This document shows, in pieces, positions 1 to 7,248 of a stretch of 55,023 bases of DNA. Below the pieces are notes generated by a model. It was not told the origin of the DNA, searched no databases, and saw nothing but the letters and a program-made list of their open reading frames with translations. How positions within the stretch are numbered: the first letter of the stretch is position 1; the number at the start of each line of letters is the position of its first letter. Both the position numbers and the translations under genes were made by a program. Where the stretch lies: NCBI GenBank assembly GCA_938003965.1, contig CALKXI010000008.1, forward strand, positions 1 to 55,023. The letters are read 5' to 3'. The stretch comes from an uncultured Chlorobiales bacterium. GTDB taxonomy: Bacteria > Bacteroidota > Chlorobiia > Chlorobiales > Thermochlorobacteraceae.

Positions 1-2
1 CC

Positions 3-218
3 GATGAAGACCAAACCCTGAAATTCAAGTCCAAGGGGTCAATCAAAAAAGGACGTGCGATTGTGGAAACCGATACAGACGGCTGTTATGTACTTTCTGA
101 AAATGAATTTGAGGAAAGCGAGAAAGTCAAAGCTTTTCCAACGTTTTTCGACGACCTCAAAAGGCTTGTAGCAAAGAACTACCAGACCAATAGTTGTGCG
201 GATGTGGCGAAAGACTAA
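3..218 (+). CDS. C-terminal end of an unrecognised protein (partial)
   Basis: An open frame enters from the left edge and ends at a TAA at 216-218, giving about 71 residues. The fragment is polar and charged, with no membrane segment and no motif I recognise; it ends in NSCADVAKD. Its stop overlaps the stop of the convergent proline dehydrogenase gene by a few bases, which is normal for tail-to-tail genes. Codon use matches the neighbouring genes, so I take it as a real 3' end. The function cannot be stated from this fragment. Confidence 0.6.
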   Translation, partial: DEDQTLKFKSKGSIKKGRAIVETDTDGCYVLSENEFEESEKVKAFPTFFDDLKRLVAKNYQTNSCADVAKD

Positions 219-1429
219 CGAGCACGGGTGGCACGTTTTCGTCGTGCGCGCTCTGCAATGAGCAATCGAAGTTCGCGGCTGGCGTAGCCTGCAACAGCGG
301 TATTTTCCTGTGCTCTTCGGAAGAGATAGGGAAGCACGAATTTCACTTCGCCGTAGGGCAAGTATTTAGACACGTTGAAGCCAAGTTTGGAGAGGTTGTA
401 GCTGATGTGGTCGCCCATGCCGTAAAGTTGCGAGAAGTAAAGATGTGGGTGGTTGAACGGCAAGTTTTTTTCTTGAATAAGCCTTGCAAGTGTGAGATTG
501 CTCTCTTCGTTGTGCGTGCCTGAACAAACGCCGATGCGATTGATATGTGAAATGCAAAACTCAAGTGCAAGGTTGAAGTCGCGGTCGGTATCTTGCTTCG
601 TTTCGTGAATGGGAGAGGCATAGCCGTGCTCGAGCGCGCGTTGGCGCTCCTTTTCCATGTAGGCGCCGCGGACAAGTTTGACGCCCAAGTAGTAGCCACC
701 TTTTTCCGCCTTTGAAAATGAGGATTTCAAAAATGCTAATCGGTCTTTACGGTAAAGTTGAATGGTGTTGTAGACGAGCGGCATGGATTTGTTGTATTGT
801 TCCATCATTTCGTCGGCAAGCGAATCAATGGCGGCTTGAATCCACGATTCTTCAGCATCAATCATGACGGGAAGACGGGCTTGTTGTGCCGCTTTACAGA
901 TTTTGTGTAAACGAGATTTGACTCTATTCCACTCTGCAACTTCATCAGGTGAAAGTGTTTGCGCTGCACTAACTTTTTCAAGCAAGCCAAACCGAGCAAT
1001 GCCTGTCATCTTGAAGACGGCAAAAGGAATGTGTGGCGTTTGCTTGCTTTTTTCAATCGTGTAAAGAACTTTCTCAACGACACTATCAAAAACTTCTTCG
1101 GTTTCTTCGCCCTCGACAGAGTAGTCAAGGATGGATTTGATGTTCGATTTTGCCAGTTCTTCCATTACAGGTAAGCATTCCTCGACGGTTTCGCCACCGC
1201 AGAACTGTTTGAAAATTGTGGCTTTGATTAGCCCTTTTACAGGCAACTTCCAGCGAATTGCCCAACCCAGAACCGATATGCCAAGTTTGGTAAGCGTGGG
1301 ATTGTTCATTGCACGAAAAAGCCAATAGCGTTCAGAGAGTTGCCGATTCGTCTTTGAGGCAAAGGCAATTTCGGTGTTGTCGAAATCCAATAGCGCGAGC
1401 GATTTCGGTGGCGTAAGTGTTTCGTTCAT
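215..1429 (-). CDS. proline dehydrogenase (monofunctional, FAD-dependent)
   Basis: This enzyme oxidises L-proline to 1-pyrroline-5-carboxylate and passes electrons to the quinone pool, the first step of proline use as carbon or nitrogen source. The 404-residue product shows the PRODH barrel motifs in order: MIDAEESW, KLVRGAYMEKE, GTHNEES, QLYGMGDH, and the C-terminal KYLPYGEV followed by a YLFRRAQEN substrate-binding segment. There is no aldehyde dehydrogenase domain, so it is the short monofunctional type and not a full PutA. I chose the ATG at 1429; an upstream TTG at 1459 would add ten residues, but it lies almost on top of the predicted promoter at 1468-1497. The P5C dehydrogenase that would complete the pathway is not in the window. 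Confidence 0.9.
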   Translation of the reverse strand: MNETLTPPKSLALLDFDNTEIAFASKTNRQLSERYWLFRAMNNPTLTKLGISVLGWAIRWKLPVKGLIKATIFKQFCGGETVEECLPVMEELAKSNIKSILDYSVEGEETEEVFDSVVEKVLYTIEKSKQTPHIPFAVFKMTGIARFGLLEKVSAAQTLSPDEVAEWNRVKSRLHKICKAAQQARLPVMIDAEESWIQAAIDSLADEMMEQYNKSMPLVYNTIQLYRKDRLAFLKSSFSKAEKGGYYLGVKLVRGAYMEKERQRALEHGYASPIHETKQDTDRDFNLALEFCISHINRIGVCSGTHNEESNLTLARLIQEKNLPFNHPHLYFSQLYGMGDHISYNLSKLGFNVSKYLPYGEVKFVLPYLFRRAQENTAVAGYASRELRLLIAERARRKRATRAR

Positions 1430-1467
1430 CGTTGAAAAGTGTTTAGACCTTCGAAGCAAATGATGAG

Positions 1468-1498
1468 CAAGAATAAGTCAGTAGAGAAATTTTTCAAA
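1468..1498 (-). promoter_or_regulatory. predicted -33/-7 promoter of proline dehydrogenase
   Basis: On the minus strand TTTG (1495-1498) is followed after exactly 19 nt by TATTCTTG (1468-1475), one mismatch from TAnnTTTG. Transcription would start about 30 nt before the ATG. The same spacing recurs upstream of other genes in this window, which is the main support. Confidence 0.5.
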
Positions 1499-1515
1499 GC
1501 CGATGGATGCGCCTC

Positions 1516-2259
1516 TCAAAGCGTCAGTGCCCCCGTCTTAATGAGCAAGTGGACTTTGGCTAAATCGTCAGGCGTATTTATTTCAAAAATTGGAGTTGAA
1601 ATAAGCCCAACTTGAATTGTATAGCCATTTTCCAGCGCGCGAAGTTGCTCGAGCGATTCAGCTTGTTCAAGAGGCGACGGCGGAAGCATCGCATAAAAAA
1701 ACAGAAAATCACGCCGAAAGGCATACAGCCCAATATGATGATAAACAGGCGGATTATGGACAGCATTTCGGAAAAATGGAATCGGCGCACGCGAGAAATA
1801 CATCGCACGATGTTTTTGATTGCAAATCACTTTGACCGTGTGTTCGTCTCGGTATCCTGAAAGCATGTCGAGCGGACAAGCAACCGTGGTCATCTCGGGC
1901 AGTTCGTCACGCAAGTAAGGTTCAACGAGTTTTTCTAATGCTTCAAGCGGTATGAAAGGCTGGTCGCCTTGAATGTTGACTATGACGTTGTAGTTCGGAT
2001 GTCGGCTGGCGACTTCGGCAATTCTATCTGTGCCGGTTTGATGCTCGGTACGTGTCAGTTCAACCTTGCCACCAAAAGCTTGAACGGCGTGAGCAATGCG
2101 CTCGTCGTCTGTGGCAACAATCACTTCTGAGAAAAATTTGCATCGCGATGCAGATTCATAGACGCGCTGAATCATCGGCTTGCCTTCAATCATGGCGAGC
2201 GGCTTTGCAGGAAAGCGCGTCGAGGCGTAACGAGCAGGAATGACAGCAAGAATCGGCAT
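1516..2259 (-). CDS. kdsB: 3-deoxy-manno-octulosonate cytidylyltransferase (CMP-Kdo synthetase)
   Basis: KdsB activates Kdo with CTP to give CMP-Kdo, the donor for the inner core of lipopolysaccharide, in the cytoplasm. The 247-residue protein has the usual family length and begins with the nucleotide-binding IPARYASTRFPAKPL motif; VNIQGDQPF and the VKVICN and HIGLYAFRR segments of the family follow. The start at ATG 2259 gives the conserved N terminus directly. The aldo/keto reductase gene lies only 20 bp upstream on the same strand, so the two are probably cotranscribed, although no shared pathway is evident. Its presence implies a Gram-negative outer membrane. Confidence 0.96.
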   Translation of the reverse strand: MPILAVIPARYASTRFPAKPLAMIEGKPMIQRVYESASRCKFFSEVIVATDDERIAHAVQAFGGKVELTRTEHQTGTDRIAEVASRHPNYNVIVNIQGDQPFIPLEALEKLVEPYLRDELPEMTTVACPLDMLSGYRDEHTVKVICNQKHRAMYFSRAPIPFFRNAVHNPPVYHHIGLYAFRRDFLFFYAMLPPSPLEQAESLEQLRALENGYTIQVGLISTPIFEINTPDDLAKVHLLIKTGALTL

Positions 2260-2279
2260 ATAAGTTCCAACAATTAAAG

Positions 2280-3275
2280 TTACTTAACAATCATGCGTTG
2301 CGTTTGTCCGAGTGCATTTTTGACCGCATCGCTCAAGAGAAAATCGTGCGGAAATCCAAGTTCAATCGCACTAACAGCGTTCAAGCGTTGGAGATGTTCG
2401 TCAGGAAGGTAAATGTCCAGCGATTTGAGTGTGTCTGAAAGTTGTTCGGGCTTAGTGGCGCCAACAATCGGCACAACGGAAAGGTCTCGTTGCATCGTCC
2501 ATTGAAGTGGAATTTGTGCAGGTGTTACGCCGAGTGCATCAGCCACGGCAACGACTGCTCTGGTAATCGCTTGGCTACACTCGTTCAGGCGTGAGCGATT
2601 TTCAGGCAGACGTCCTTTTTCGCCACGCAAGTATTTGCCAGCAAGTGCGCCCCAAGGCGTTACGGTCATCTGCCATGCCTTTGCCATCGGAAGTAAGTCG
2701 CGTTCAGGTGTGCGCTGAATGAGCGAGTATTCGATTTGCAATCCAACAAACTTCGTCCAGCCGCGCAGTTCAGCAAGCATATTGGCTTGCGAGACAAGCC
2801 ATGCAGGCGTATTGGAAAGGCCGATGTAGTGCACAATGCCACGCGAGACGAGGTCATCTAAGCCGCGCATCACTTCTTCGACAGGCGTGGTGAAATCCCA
2901 CGCATGAAGCCAGAGAAGGTCGATGAAGTCCGTTTTGAGCTGTTTGAGGCTTTCGCGCACTGAGCGCATCATGTTTTTGCGATGGTTACCAGCATAGTGC
3001 ACATCGTGCATGTGGTCTTGAAGCGTGTATTTGGTCGCAATGACAAAGTGGTCACGGTCGTAAGCGACGAATTCGCCGCAAAATTTTTCCGATGTGCCCG
3101 CGGTGTAAATGTTGGCAGTGTCGAGGAAATTTCCGCCAGCATTGGCATATACGTCAAAAATTCTTTTACTGGTTTCGTAATCGGTGCCCCAGCCCCACTC
3201 TGTGCCGAAGCCCATGGTGCCGAGCGCAATCTCTGAAACGCGTAAGCCAGAATCTCCGAGAAGTGTGTAGTGCAT
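2280..3275 (-). CDS. aldo/keto reductase
   Basis: An NADPH-dependent oxidoreductase of the AKR superfamily with a TIM-barrel fold; the substrate cannot be read from sequence. The 331-residue product carries the tetrad in order: Asp in NFLDTANIY, Tyr in the same segment, Lys in VIATKYT, and His in LLWLHAWD. GALAGKYLRGEKGR and the C-terminal PIVGATKPEQL are the cofactor-binding parts. Start: ATG at 3275 gives MHYTLLGDSGLRVSE, the canonical N terminus; the longer frame to 3377 would run through the divergent miaB promoter. The gene diverges from miaB. Confidence 0.9.
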   Translation of the reverse strand: MHYTLLGDSGLRVSEIALGTMGFGTEWGWGTDYETSKRIFDVYANAGGNFLDTANIYTAGTSEKFCGEFVAYDRDHFVIATKYTLQDHMHDVHYAGNHRKNMMRSVRESLKQLKTDFIDLLWLHAWDFTTPVEEVMRGLDDLVSRGIVHYIGLSNTPAWLVSQANMLAELRGWTKFVGLQIEYSLIQRTPERDLLPMAKAWQMTVTPWGALAGKYLRGEKGRLPENRSRLNECSQAITRAVVAVADALGVTPAQIPLQWTMQRDLSVVPIVGATKPEQLSDTLKSLDIYLPDEHLQRLNAVSAIELGFPHDFLLSDAVKNALGQTQRMIVK

Positions 3276-3301
3276 GGAACGATGAAATAAATTGGCAAAC
3301 G

Positions 3302-3331
3302 GCAAGATACAACCCTGAAAGTAAAATGCAG
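3302..3331 (-). promoter_or_regulatory. weak predicted promoter of the aldo/keto reductase-kdsB pair
   Basis: TATCTTGC (3302-3309, minus strand) is preceded after 19 nt by CTG (3329-3331) where TTG is expected. The -7 resembles others in the window but the -33 is imperfect. It lies just beside the divergent miaB promoter. Confidence 0.3.
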
Positions 3332-3336
3332 AAACT

Positions 3337-3367
3337 TTTGATACACTAACAGATTGGCGTATCTTCG
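3337..3367 (+). promoter_or_regulatory. predicted -33/-7 promoter of miaB
   Basis: TTTG (3337-3340), exactly 19 nt, then TATCTTCG (3360-3367), one mismatch from TAnnTTTG. The start would be near 3375, leaving a leader of about 30 nt before the miaB ATG. Confidence 0.55.
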
Positions 3368-3406
3368 CCTTTCTCAAATCGCGCTAAATCAAATCTGTAA
3401 GTCAAT

Positions 3407-4825
3407 ATGTCAATAGAATTGCCAACCCTGGACATCATTGAAGGCTCAAAGGAAATTGCAACTACAGGCGAAGAAACCTACGCTGCCAAGTCGAAGCGAA
3501 GCGGTGAAGCAAAAAAGGGAAAGGTGTATATCGAAAGTTACGGCTGTCAGATGAACTTCGCCGATTCGGAAATCGTCGCCGCTATTTTGAAACAGGACGG
3601 ATATAGCACGACCGATTCTGAAACAGACGCTGATGTGATTTTCCTCAACACTTGCGCCATTCGCGATAACGCCGAACAAAAAATTCACTCCCGATTGCAA
3701 TCGCTTAAAGCGCTCAAGCGCAAGAACCCAAAACTCGTCGTCGGCGTCTTGGGCTGTATGGCGGAGCGCATGAAGCAGTCGCTTTTTGAACAAGAAAAAA
3801 TCGTCGATTTAATCGCAGGTCCTGACGCTTATCGCTCGATTCCGCAACTGATTGAACTGGCAGAGTCCGGGCAGAAAGCCGCAAATGTGTTTCTTTCGCT
3901 TGAAGAAACTTACGCTGATATTACGCCTGTTCGGCGTGAAGGTGTGAGCGCATTTCTTTCAATCATGCGCGGGTGCGACAATATGTGCTCGTTCTGTGTT
4001 GTGCCCTTTACGCGCGGCCGAGAGCGAAGCCGACCGTTCCAAACCATTCTCGACGAAATCAAAATGCTTTCCGATGAAGGCTTCAAAGAGGTAACGCTCT
4101 TGGGGCAAAATGTCAATTCTTACAACGACGAACAAGGCAAGGTCAACTTCGCTGAACTGATGTATCGCGCGAGTTTGATTGATGAAAAGATGCGAATCCG
4201 ATTTACAACCTCTCACCCGAAAGACATCTCCGATGAACTCGTCAGCGTGATTGCCGAACGTCCCAATCTCTGCAAGTTTATTCACTTGCCTGTTCAATCA
4301 GGCTCAACGCGCATATTGGCATTGATGAATCGCAATCACACAAGGGAAGATTACTTGAAAAAAATCGAGATGATTCAATCCAAAATTCCAGATTGCGCAC
4401 TTTCAACCGACATCATTGCAGGCTTCTGCACTGAAACCGAAGAAGACCATCGAGAAACGCTCTCGCTCTTGGAGCAAGTTCGATACGATTACGCCTTCAC
4501 CTTCATTTACTCGGAACGCCCGAACACACCTGCCGCAAAAAAACTCAAAGACGATGTCGACAACGCCACTAAACAACGCCGCTTGCAAGAAATCGTGACC
4601 CTCACAAAACGCATTGCCGCTGAACGCTATGCAGAATCCATCGGAAAAGTCTACGAAATTTTAATCGAGGGCGACAGCAAACGCTCGTCAGAAATGTGGA
4701 TGGGCAGAACCGATAACAATCGCGTAGCCGTGTTCCCAAAAACAGGACAAGAAAAAGCAGGAGACTTTGTGAAAGTGCGCATCACAAACGCAACTGCCGC
4801 AACTTTGATTGGCGAGCGTATCTGA
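3407..4825 (+). CDS. miaB: tRNA-2-methylthio-N6-dimethylallyladenosine synthase
   Basis: MiaB is a radical-SAM methylthiotransferase that adds a methylthio group to i6A37 of tRNAs reading UNN codons. The 472 residues show the full layout: an N-terminal UPF0004 domain starting at YIESYGCQMNFADSE with further cysteines in NTCAIRDNA and VLGCMAER (one iron-sulfur cluster), the radical-SAM signature CDNMCSFC in MRGCDNMCSFCVVPFTRGRE, and a C-terminal TRAM domain ending in TLIGERI. A charged stretch of about 38 residues precedes the first domain. MiaA is not in the window. The ATG at 3407 is the first after the predicted promoter. Confidence 0.96.
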   Translation: MSIELPTLDIIEGSKEIATTGEETYAAKSKRSGEAKKGKVYIESYGCQMNFADSEIVAAILKQDGYSTTDSETDADVIFLNTCAIRDNAEQKIHSRLQSLKALKRKNPKLVVGVLGCMAERMKQSLFEQEKIVDLIAGPDAYRSIPQLIELAESGQKAANVFLSLEETYADITPVRREGVSAFLSIMRGCDNMCSFCVVPFTRGRERSRPFQTILDEIKMLSDEGFKEVTLLGQNVNSYNDEQGKVNFAELMYRASLIDEKMRIRFTTSHPKDISDELVSVIAERPNLCKFIHLPVQSGSTRILALMNRNHTREDYLKKIEMIQSKIPDCALSTDIIAGFCTETEEDHRETLSLLEQVRYDYAFTFIYSERPNTPAAKKLKDDVDNATKQRRLQEIVTLTKRIAAERYAESIGKVYEILIEGDSKRSSEMWMGRTDNNRVAVFPKTGQEKAGDFVKVRITNATAATLIGERI

Positions 4826-4889
4826 CACAGTCATAGCGAAAGTGATGAAGCATCATGCGAGTTTCAAACACGGACAATGCGGAGCGAGA

Positions 4890-4910
4890 AAGACGAGCGT
4901 CTTATTTTCC
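4890..4910 (+). terminator. possible weak terminator after miaB
   Basis: AAGAC, loop GAGC, GTCTT, followed by ATTTTCC. The stem is only five pairs and the U-tract short, so it is a candidate only. Confidence 0.25.
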
Positions 4911-4971
4911 AATTGGTATACCTCTGTTCTTTCTCCGAGACCAAACATCGAAACAAAACACAACACATGCT

Positions 4972-5352
4972 ATGTCAAATCAAGAAGACCAACTTAACCC
5001 AAGCAAACGAAGCAACACGCGAAAAATATCCAAGACCCTCACACGCGTCGACCTCTACAAGGCTGTTGCAAAACGCTTCAATGCAAAGCCGAGCGAAGTG
5101 TCGGAATATGTCGATGCCACAATCGATTCGCTTTCTAATCTCATCAAAAGTGCTGACCCTGAACTGCGCGTCGAGCTTCGCGGACTTGGCGTCTTTGAAG
5201 TCAAATTCATGAAAGAGCGTGCTATTGTTCGAGACCCGCGCACGCTTGAAGTTGTTGAGTACGAAGGCAGACGCCGAAAAATGCACTTCCGCCCAAGCAA
5301 ACAAATCAAAAGGGTTCTGCTCGGCGACACAAAAACGAAAACGTCATCATGA
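4972..5352 (+). CDS. HU/IHF-family DNA-binding protein
   Basis: A nucleoid-associated, DNA-bending protein of the HU/IHF fold. From the ATG at 4972 the product is 126 residues: about 25 polar residues (NQEDQLNPSKRSNTRKISKT), then the HU core starting TRVDLYKAVAKRF, helices with VDATIDSLSNLI, the beta arm with ELRGLGVFEVKFMKERAIVRDPRT, and a basic C terminus HFRPSKQIKRVLLG. The extra N-terminal tail makes it longer than a 90-residue HU. A longer frame starting at 4855 adds residues that do not resemble HU. Its stop overlaps the ruvX start by four bases (ATGA), so the two are translationally coupled. Confidence 0.85.
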   Translation: MSNQEDQLNPSKRSNTRKISKTLTRVDLYKAVAKRFNAKPSEVSEYVDATIDSLSNLIKSADPELRVELRGLGVFEVKFMKERAIVRDPRTLEVVEYEGRRRKMHFRPSKQIKRVLLGDTKTKTSS

Positions 5353-5783
5353 CGCACAACAAGCGAATTGTCGCCATTGACTACGGCACCAAACGCATCG
5401 GACTGGCGCAAAGTGACTTGCTGCATCTCTTTGCGCAAACGGTCGGCACATTTTCAGAACCTGACCTCTACAAAAAACTTGCAACGATTGAAAAAGAAGA
5501 CGGCATCGAGAAAATCCTGCTCGGCAACCCCACCAACGGCGATGGCTCGCCAAACCGAATGACAAAAGTCGTTGCCGACTTCGAAGCGCGCCTTCAAGCA
5601 AAATTCCCAACTCTCTTGATTGAAAAAGTCAGTGAGTTCGGCTCGTCCAAAGCCGCTATGCAAACGCTTATTGAAAGCGGCGTCAGAAAGAAAGAGCGCA
5701 ACAGCAAAGGCAGGCTCGATAAAGTCGCCGCCGCACTGCTGCTTCAACATTACTTGGAAACCCGACCAAAACTGAAAACTTGA
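5349..5783 (+). CDS. ruvX: putative pre-16S rRNA nuclease / Holliday junction resolvase-like protein
   Basis: YqgF/RuvX-family RNase H-fold nuclease, known for 5' maturation of 16S rRNA and also annotated as a Holliday junction resolvase. The 144-residue protein has the first catalytic Asp in VAIDYGTKRIGLAQSD, the GNPTNGDGSPN loop, and a final acidic region RLDKVAAALLLQHYL with the last catalytic Asp. The start overlaps the HU stop. The downstream gene converges from the minus strand 20 bp away. Confidence 0.9.
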   Translation: MTHNKRIVAIDYGTKRIGLAQSDLLHLFAQTVGTFSEPDLYKKLATIEKEDGIEKILLGNPTNGDGSPNRMTKVVADFEARLQAKFPTLLIEKVSEFGSSKAAMQTLIESGVRKKERNSKGRLDKVAAALLLQHYLETRPKLKT

Positions 5784-5803
5784 AATGGGTTATGTGAGCA
5801 AGA

Positions 5804-7213
5804 TCAAGCGCACTGCAAGAGTTCATCAGCGAAGCGTTTGGCAAGCGACTCGGCGTCGGTTTTGGTTTTGGCTTCGGCATAAATGCGCACAATCGGCTCG
5901 GTGTTGGATTTGCGTAAGTGCACCCAACTTTCAGCGAAATCAATTTTCACGCCGTCAATCGTCGTGAGCCGTTCATGCGAGTAGCGACTGGCAAGTTCGG
6001 CAAGCAACTCGTCAAGGTTTGTGCTCGGGTCAAGTTTGAGTTTATGCTTGGCGATGAAATAAGGCGGAAAGGTCTTCTTGAAATCGGTGAGTTTTCCTGT
6101 TGGATTTTGTGATTGCCATTCTGCAAAAGCGGCAAGAAAAAGCGCAATGCCCACAAGCGCGTCGCGTCCGTAATGCACATCAGGAAGAATAACACCGCCA
6201 TTGCCTTCGCCACCAATCACCGCATTGACCGATTTCATCACTTCAATCACATTGGCTTCACCGACTTTCGCGGCGTGATACCCAACGCCATGGGTTTGTG
6301 CAACATCAGCCAGCGCACGACTGCTCGAGAGATTGCTCACCACATCGCCTCTCTTTTTCGTGAGCCAAAAATCGGCGCACGCCACAAGCGTATATTCTTC
6401 GCCAAAAAGCGACCCATCTTCGCAAATAAAACAAACACGGTCAACATCGGGGTCGACAACAATGCCAATATCCGCGCCGTAATGCGCCGTCAGCCCTTGT
6501 GTTTCGACCAAGTTTTCTTCAATCGGTTCAGGATTGCGCGGAAAAATGCCTGTCGGCTTACACGAAATTTCAATCACTTCCGCCACGCCAAGCGCGCGAC
6601 AAAGGTTCGGAATCACGATTGAGCCTGCACCATTGACCGCATCGACCAGCACTTTGTATCGCCGCTGACGGATTTTTTCCAAATCTAATTCGGGAAGTGA
6701 AAGCACCTTCTTGATGTGAAACGCATCGTAATCCTCGCGCGGAACTGCCATTCCAAATTCATTCCACTTCGCTGAATGAAATTCTTCTGTTTCTACAATC
6801 GCCAGAATGGCTTTGCTTTGTGAGGGCGTGAGAAATTCGCCCAAGTTGTTGAGCAGTTTCAGCGCGTTCCACTCGAGCGGATTGTGCGAGGCAGAAATGA
6901 TGATGCCGCCATCGGCTTGTTCGGCAATCACGGCGACCTCAACCGTTGGCGTCGTCGCAACGCCAAGATTGATGACATTACAACCAGATTGAATCAACAC
7001 GCCTTGAACATAGTCCAAAATGACCTTGCCTGTTGGGCGTGTGTCGCGTCCGATAACAACGGTCGGCACATTGCCACGCAAATTCACCTCGCCCGAGCTC
7101 CGCCGTTCAAAAAGCCATGTGGCAAATGCCTGCGTGTAGGTCGTCAGCACAATCGGCGTAAGGCTTTCGCCAACAATGCCGCGAATCCCTGAAATGCTTA
7201 CCATTAAACTCAT
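5804..7213 (-). CDS. glmM: phosphohexomutase, probably phosphoglucosamine mutase
   Basis: Alpha-D-phosphohexomutase, interconverting hexose 1- and 6-phosphates. The 469-residue product has the four family signatures: phosphoserine loop IISASHNPLEWNALK, metal loop VDPDVDRVC, sugar loop GGEGNGGVI and phosphate loop RKSNTEPIVRIY. The N terminus VSISGIRGIVGESL is also typical. The sugar loop GGEGNGG differs from the GGEQSGH of E. coli GlmM, so the substrate (glucosamine, glucose or mannose phosphate) is inferred; GlmM, feeding UDP-GlcNAc and cell-wall synthesis, is the likeliest. I use the ATG at 7213; the ATG at 7204 is equally possible. It follows polA with a 35-bp gap and probably shares its transcript. 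Confidence 0.8.
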   Translation of the reverse strand: MSLMVSISGIRGIVGESLTPIVLTTYTQAFATWLFERRSSGEVNLRGNVPTVVIGRDTRPTGKVILDYVQGVLIQSGCNVINLGVATTPTVEVAVIAEQADGGIIISASHNPLEWNALKLLNNLGEFLTPSQSKAILAIVETEEFHSAKWNEFGMAVPREDYDAFHIKKVLSLPELDLEKIRQRRYKVLVDAVNGAGSIVIPNLCRALGVAEVIEISCKPTGIFPRNPEPIEENLVETQGLTAHYGADIGIVVDPDVDRVCFICEDGSLFGEEYTLVACADFWLTKKRGDVVSNLSSSRALADVAQTHGVGYHAAKVGEANVIEVMKSVNAVIGGEGNGGVILPDVHYGRDALVGIALFLAAFAEWQSQNPTGKLTDFKKTFPPYFIAKHKLKLDPSTNLDELLAELASRYSHERLTTIDGVKIDFAESWVHLRKSNTEPIVRIYAEAKTKTDAESLAKRFADELLQCA

Positions 7214-7248
7214 GTGAAAAGTCTGTTCGTTTTGTTGTTGGATTTTGC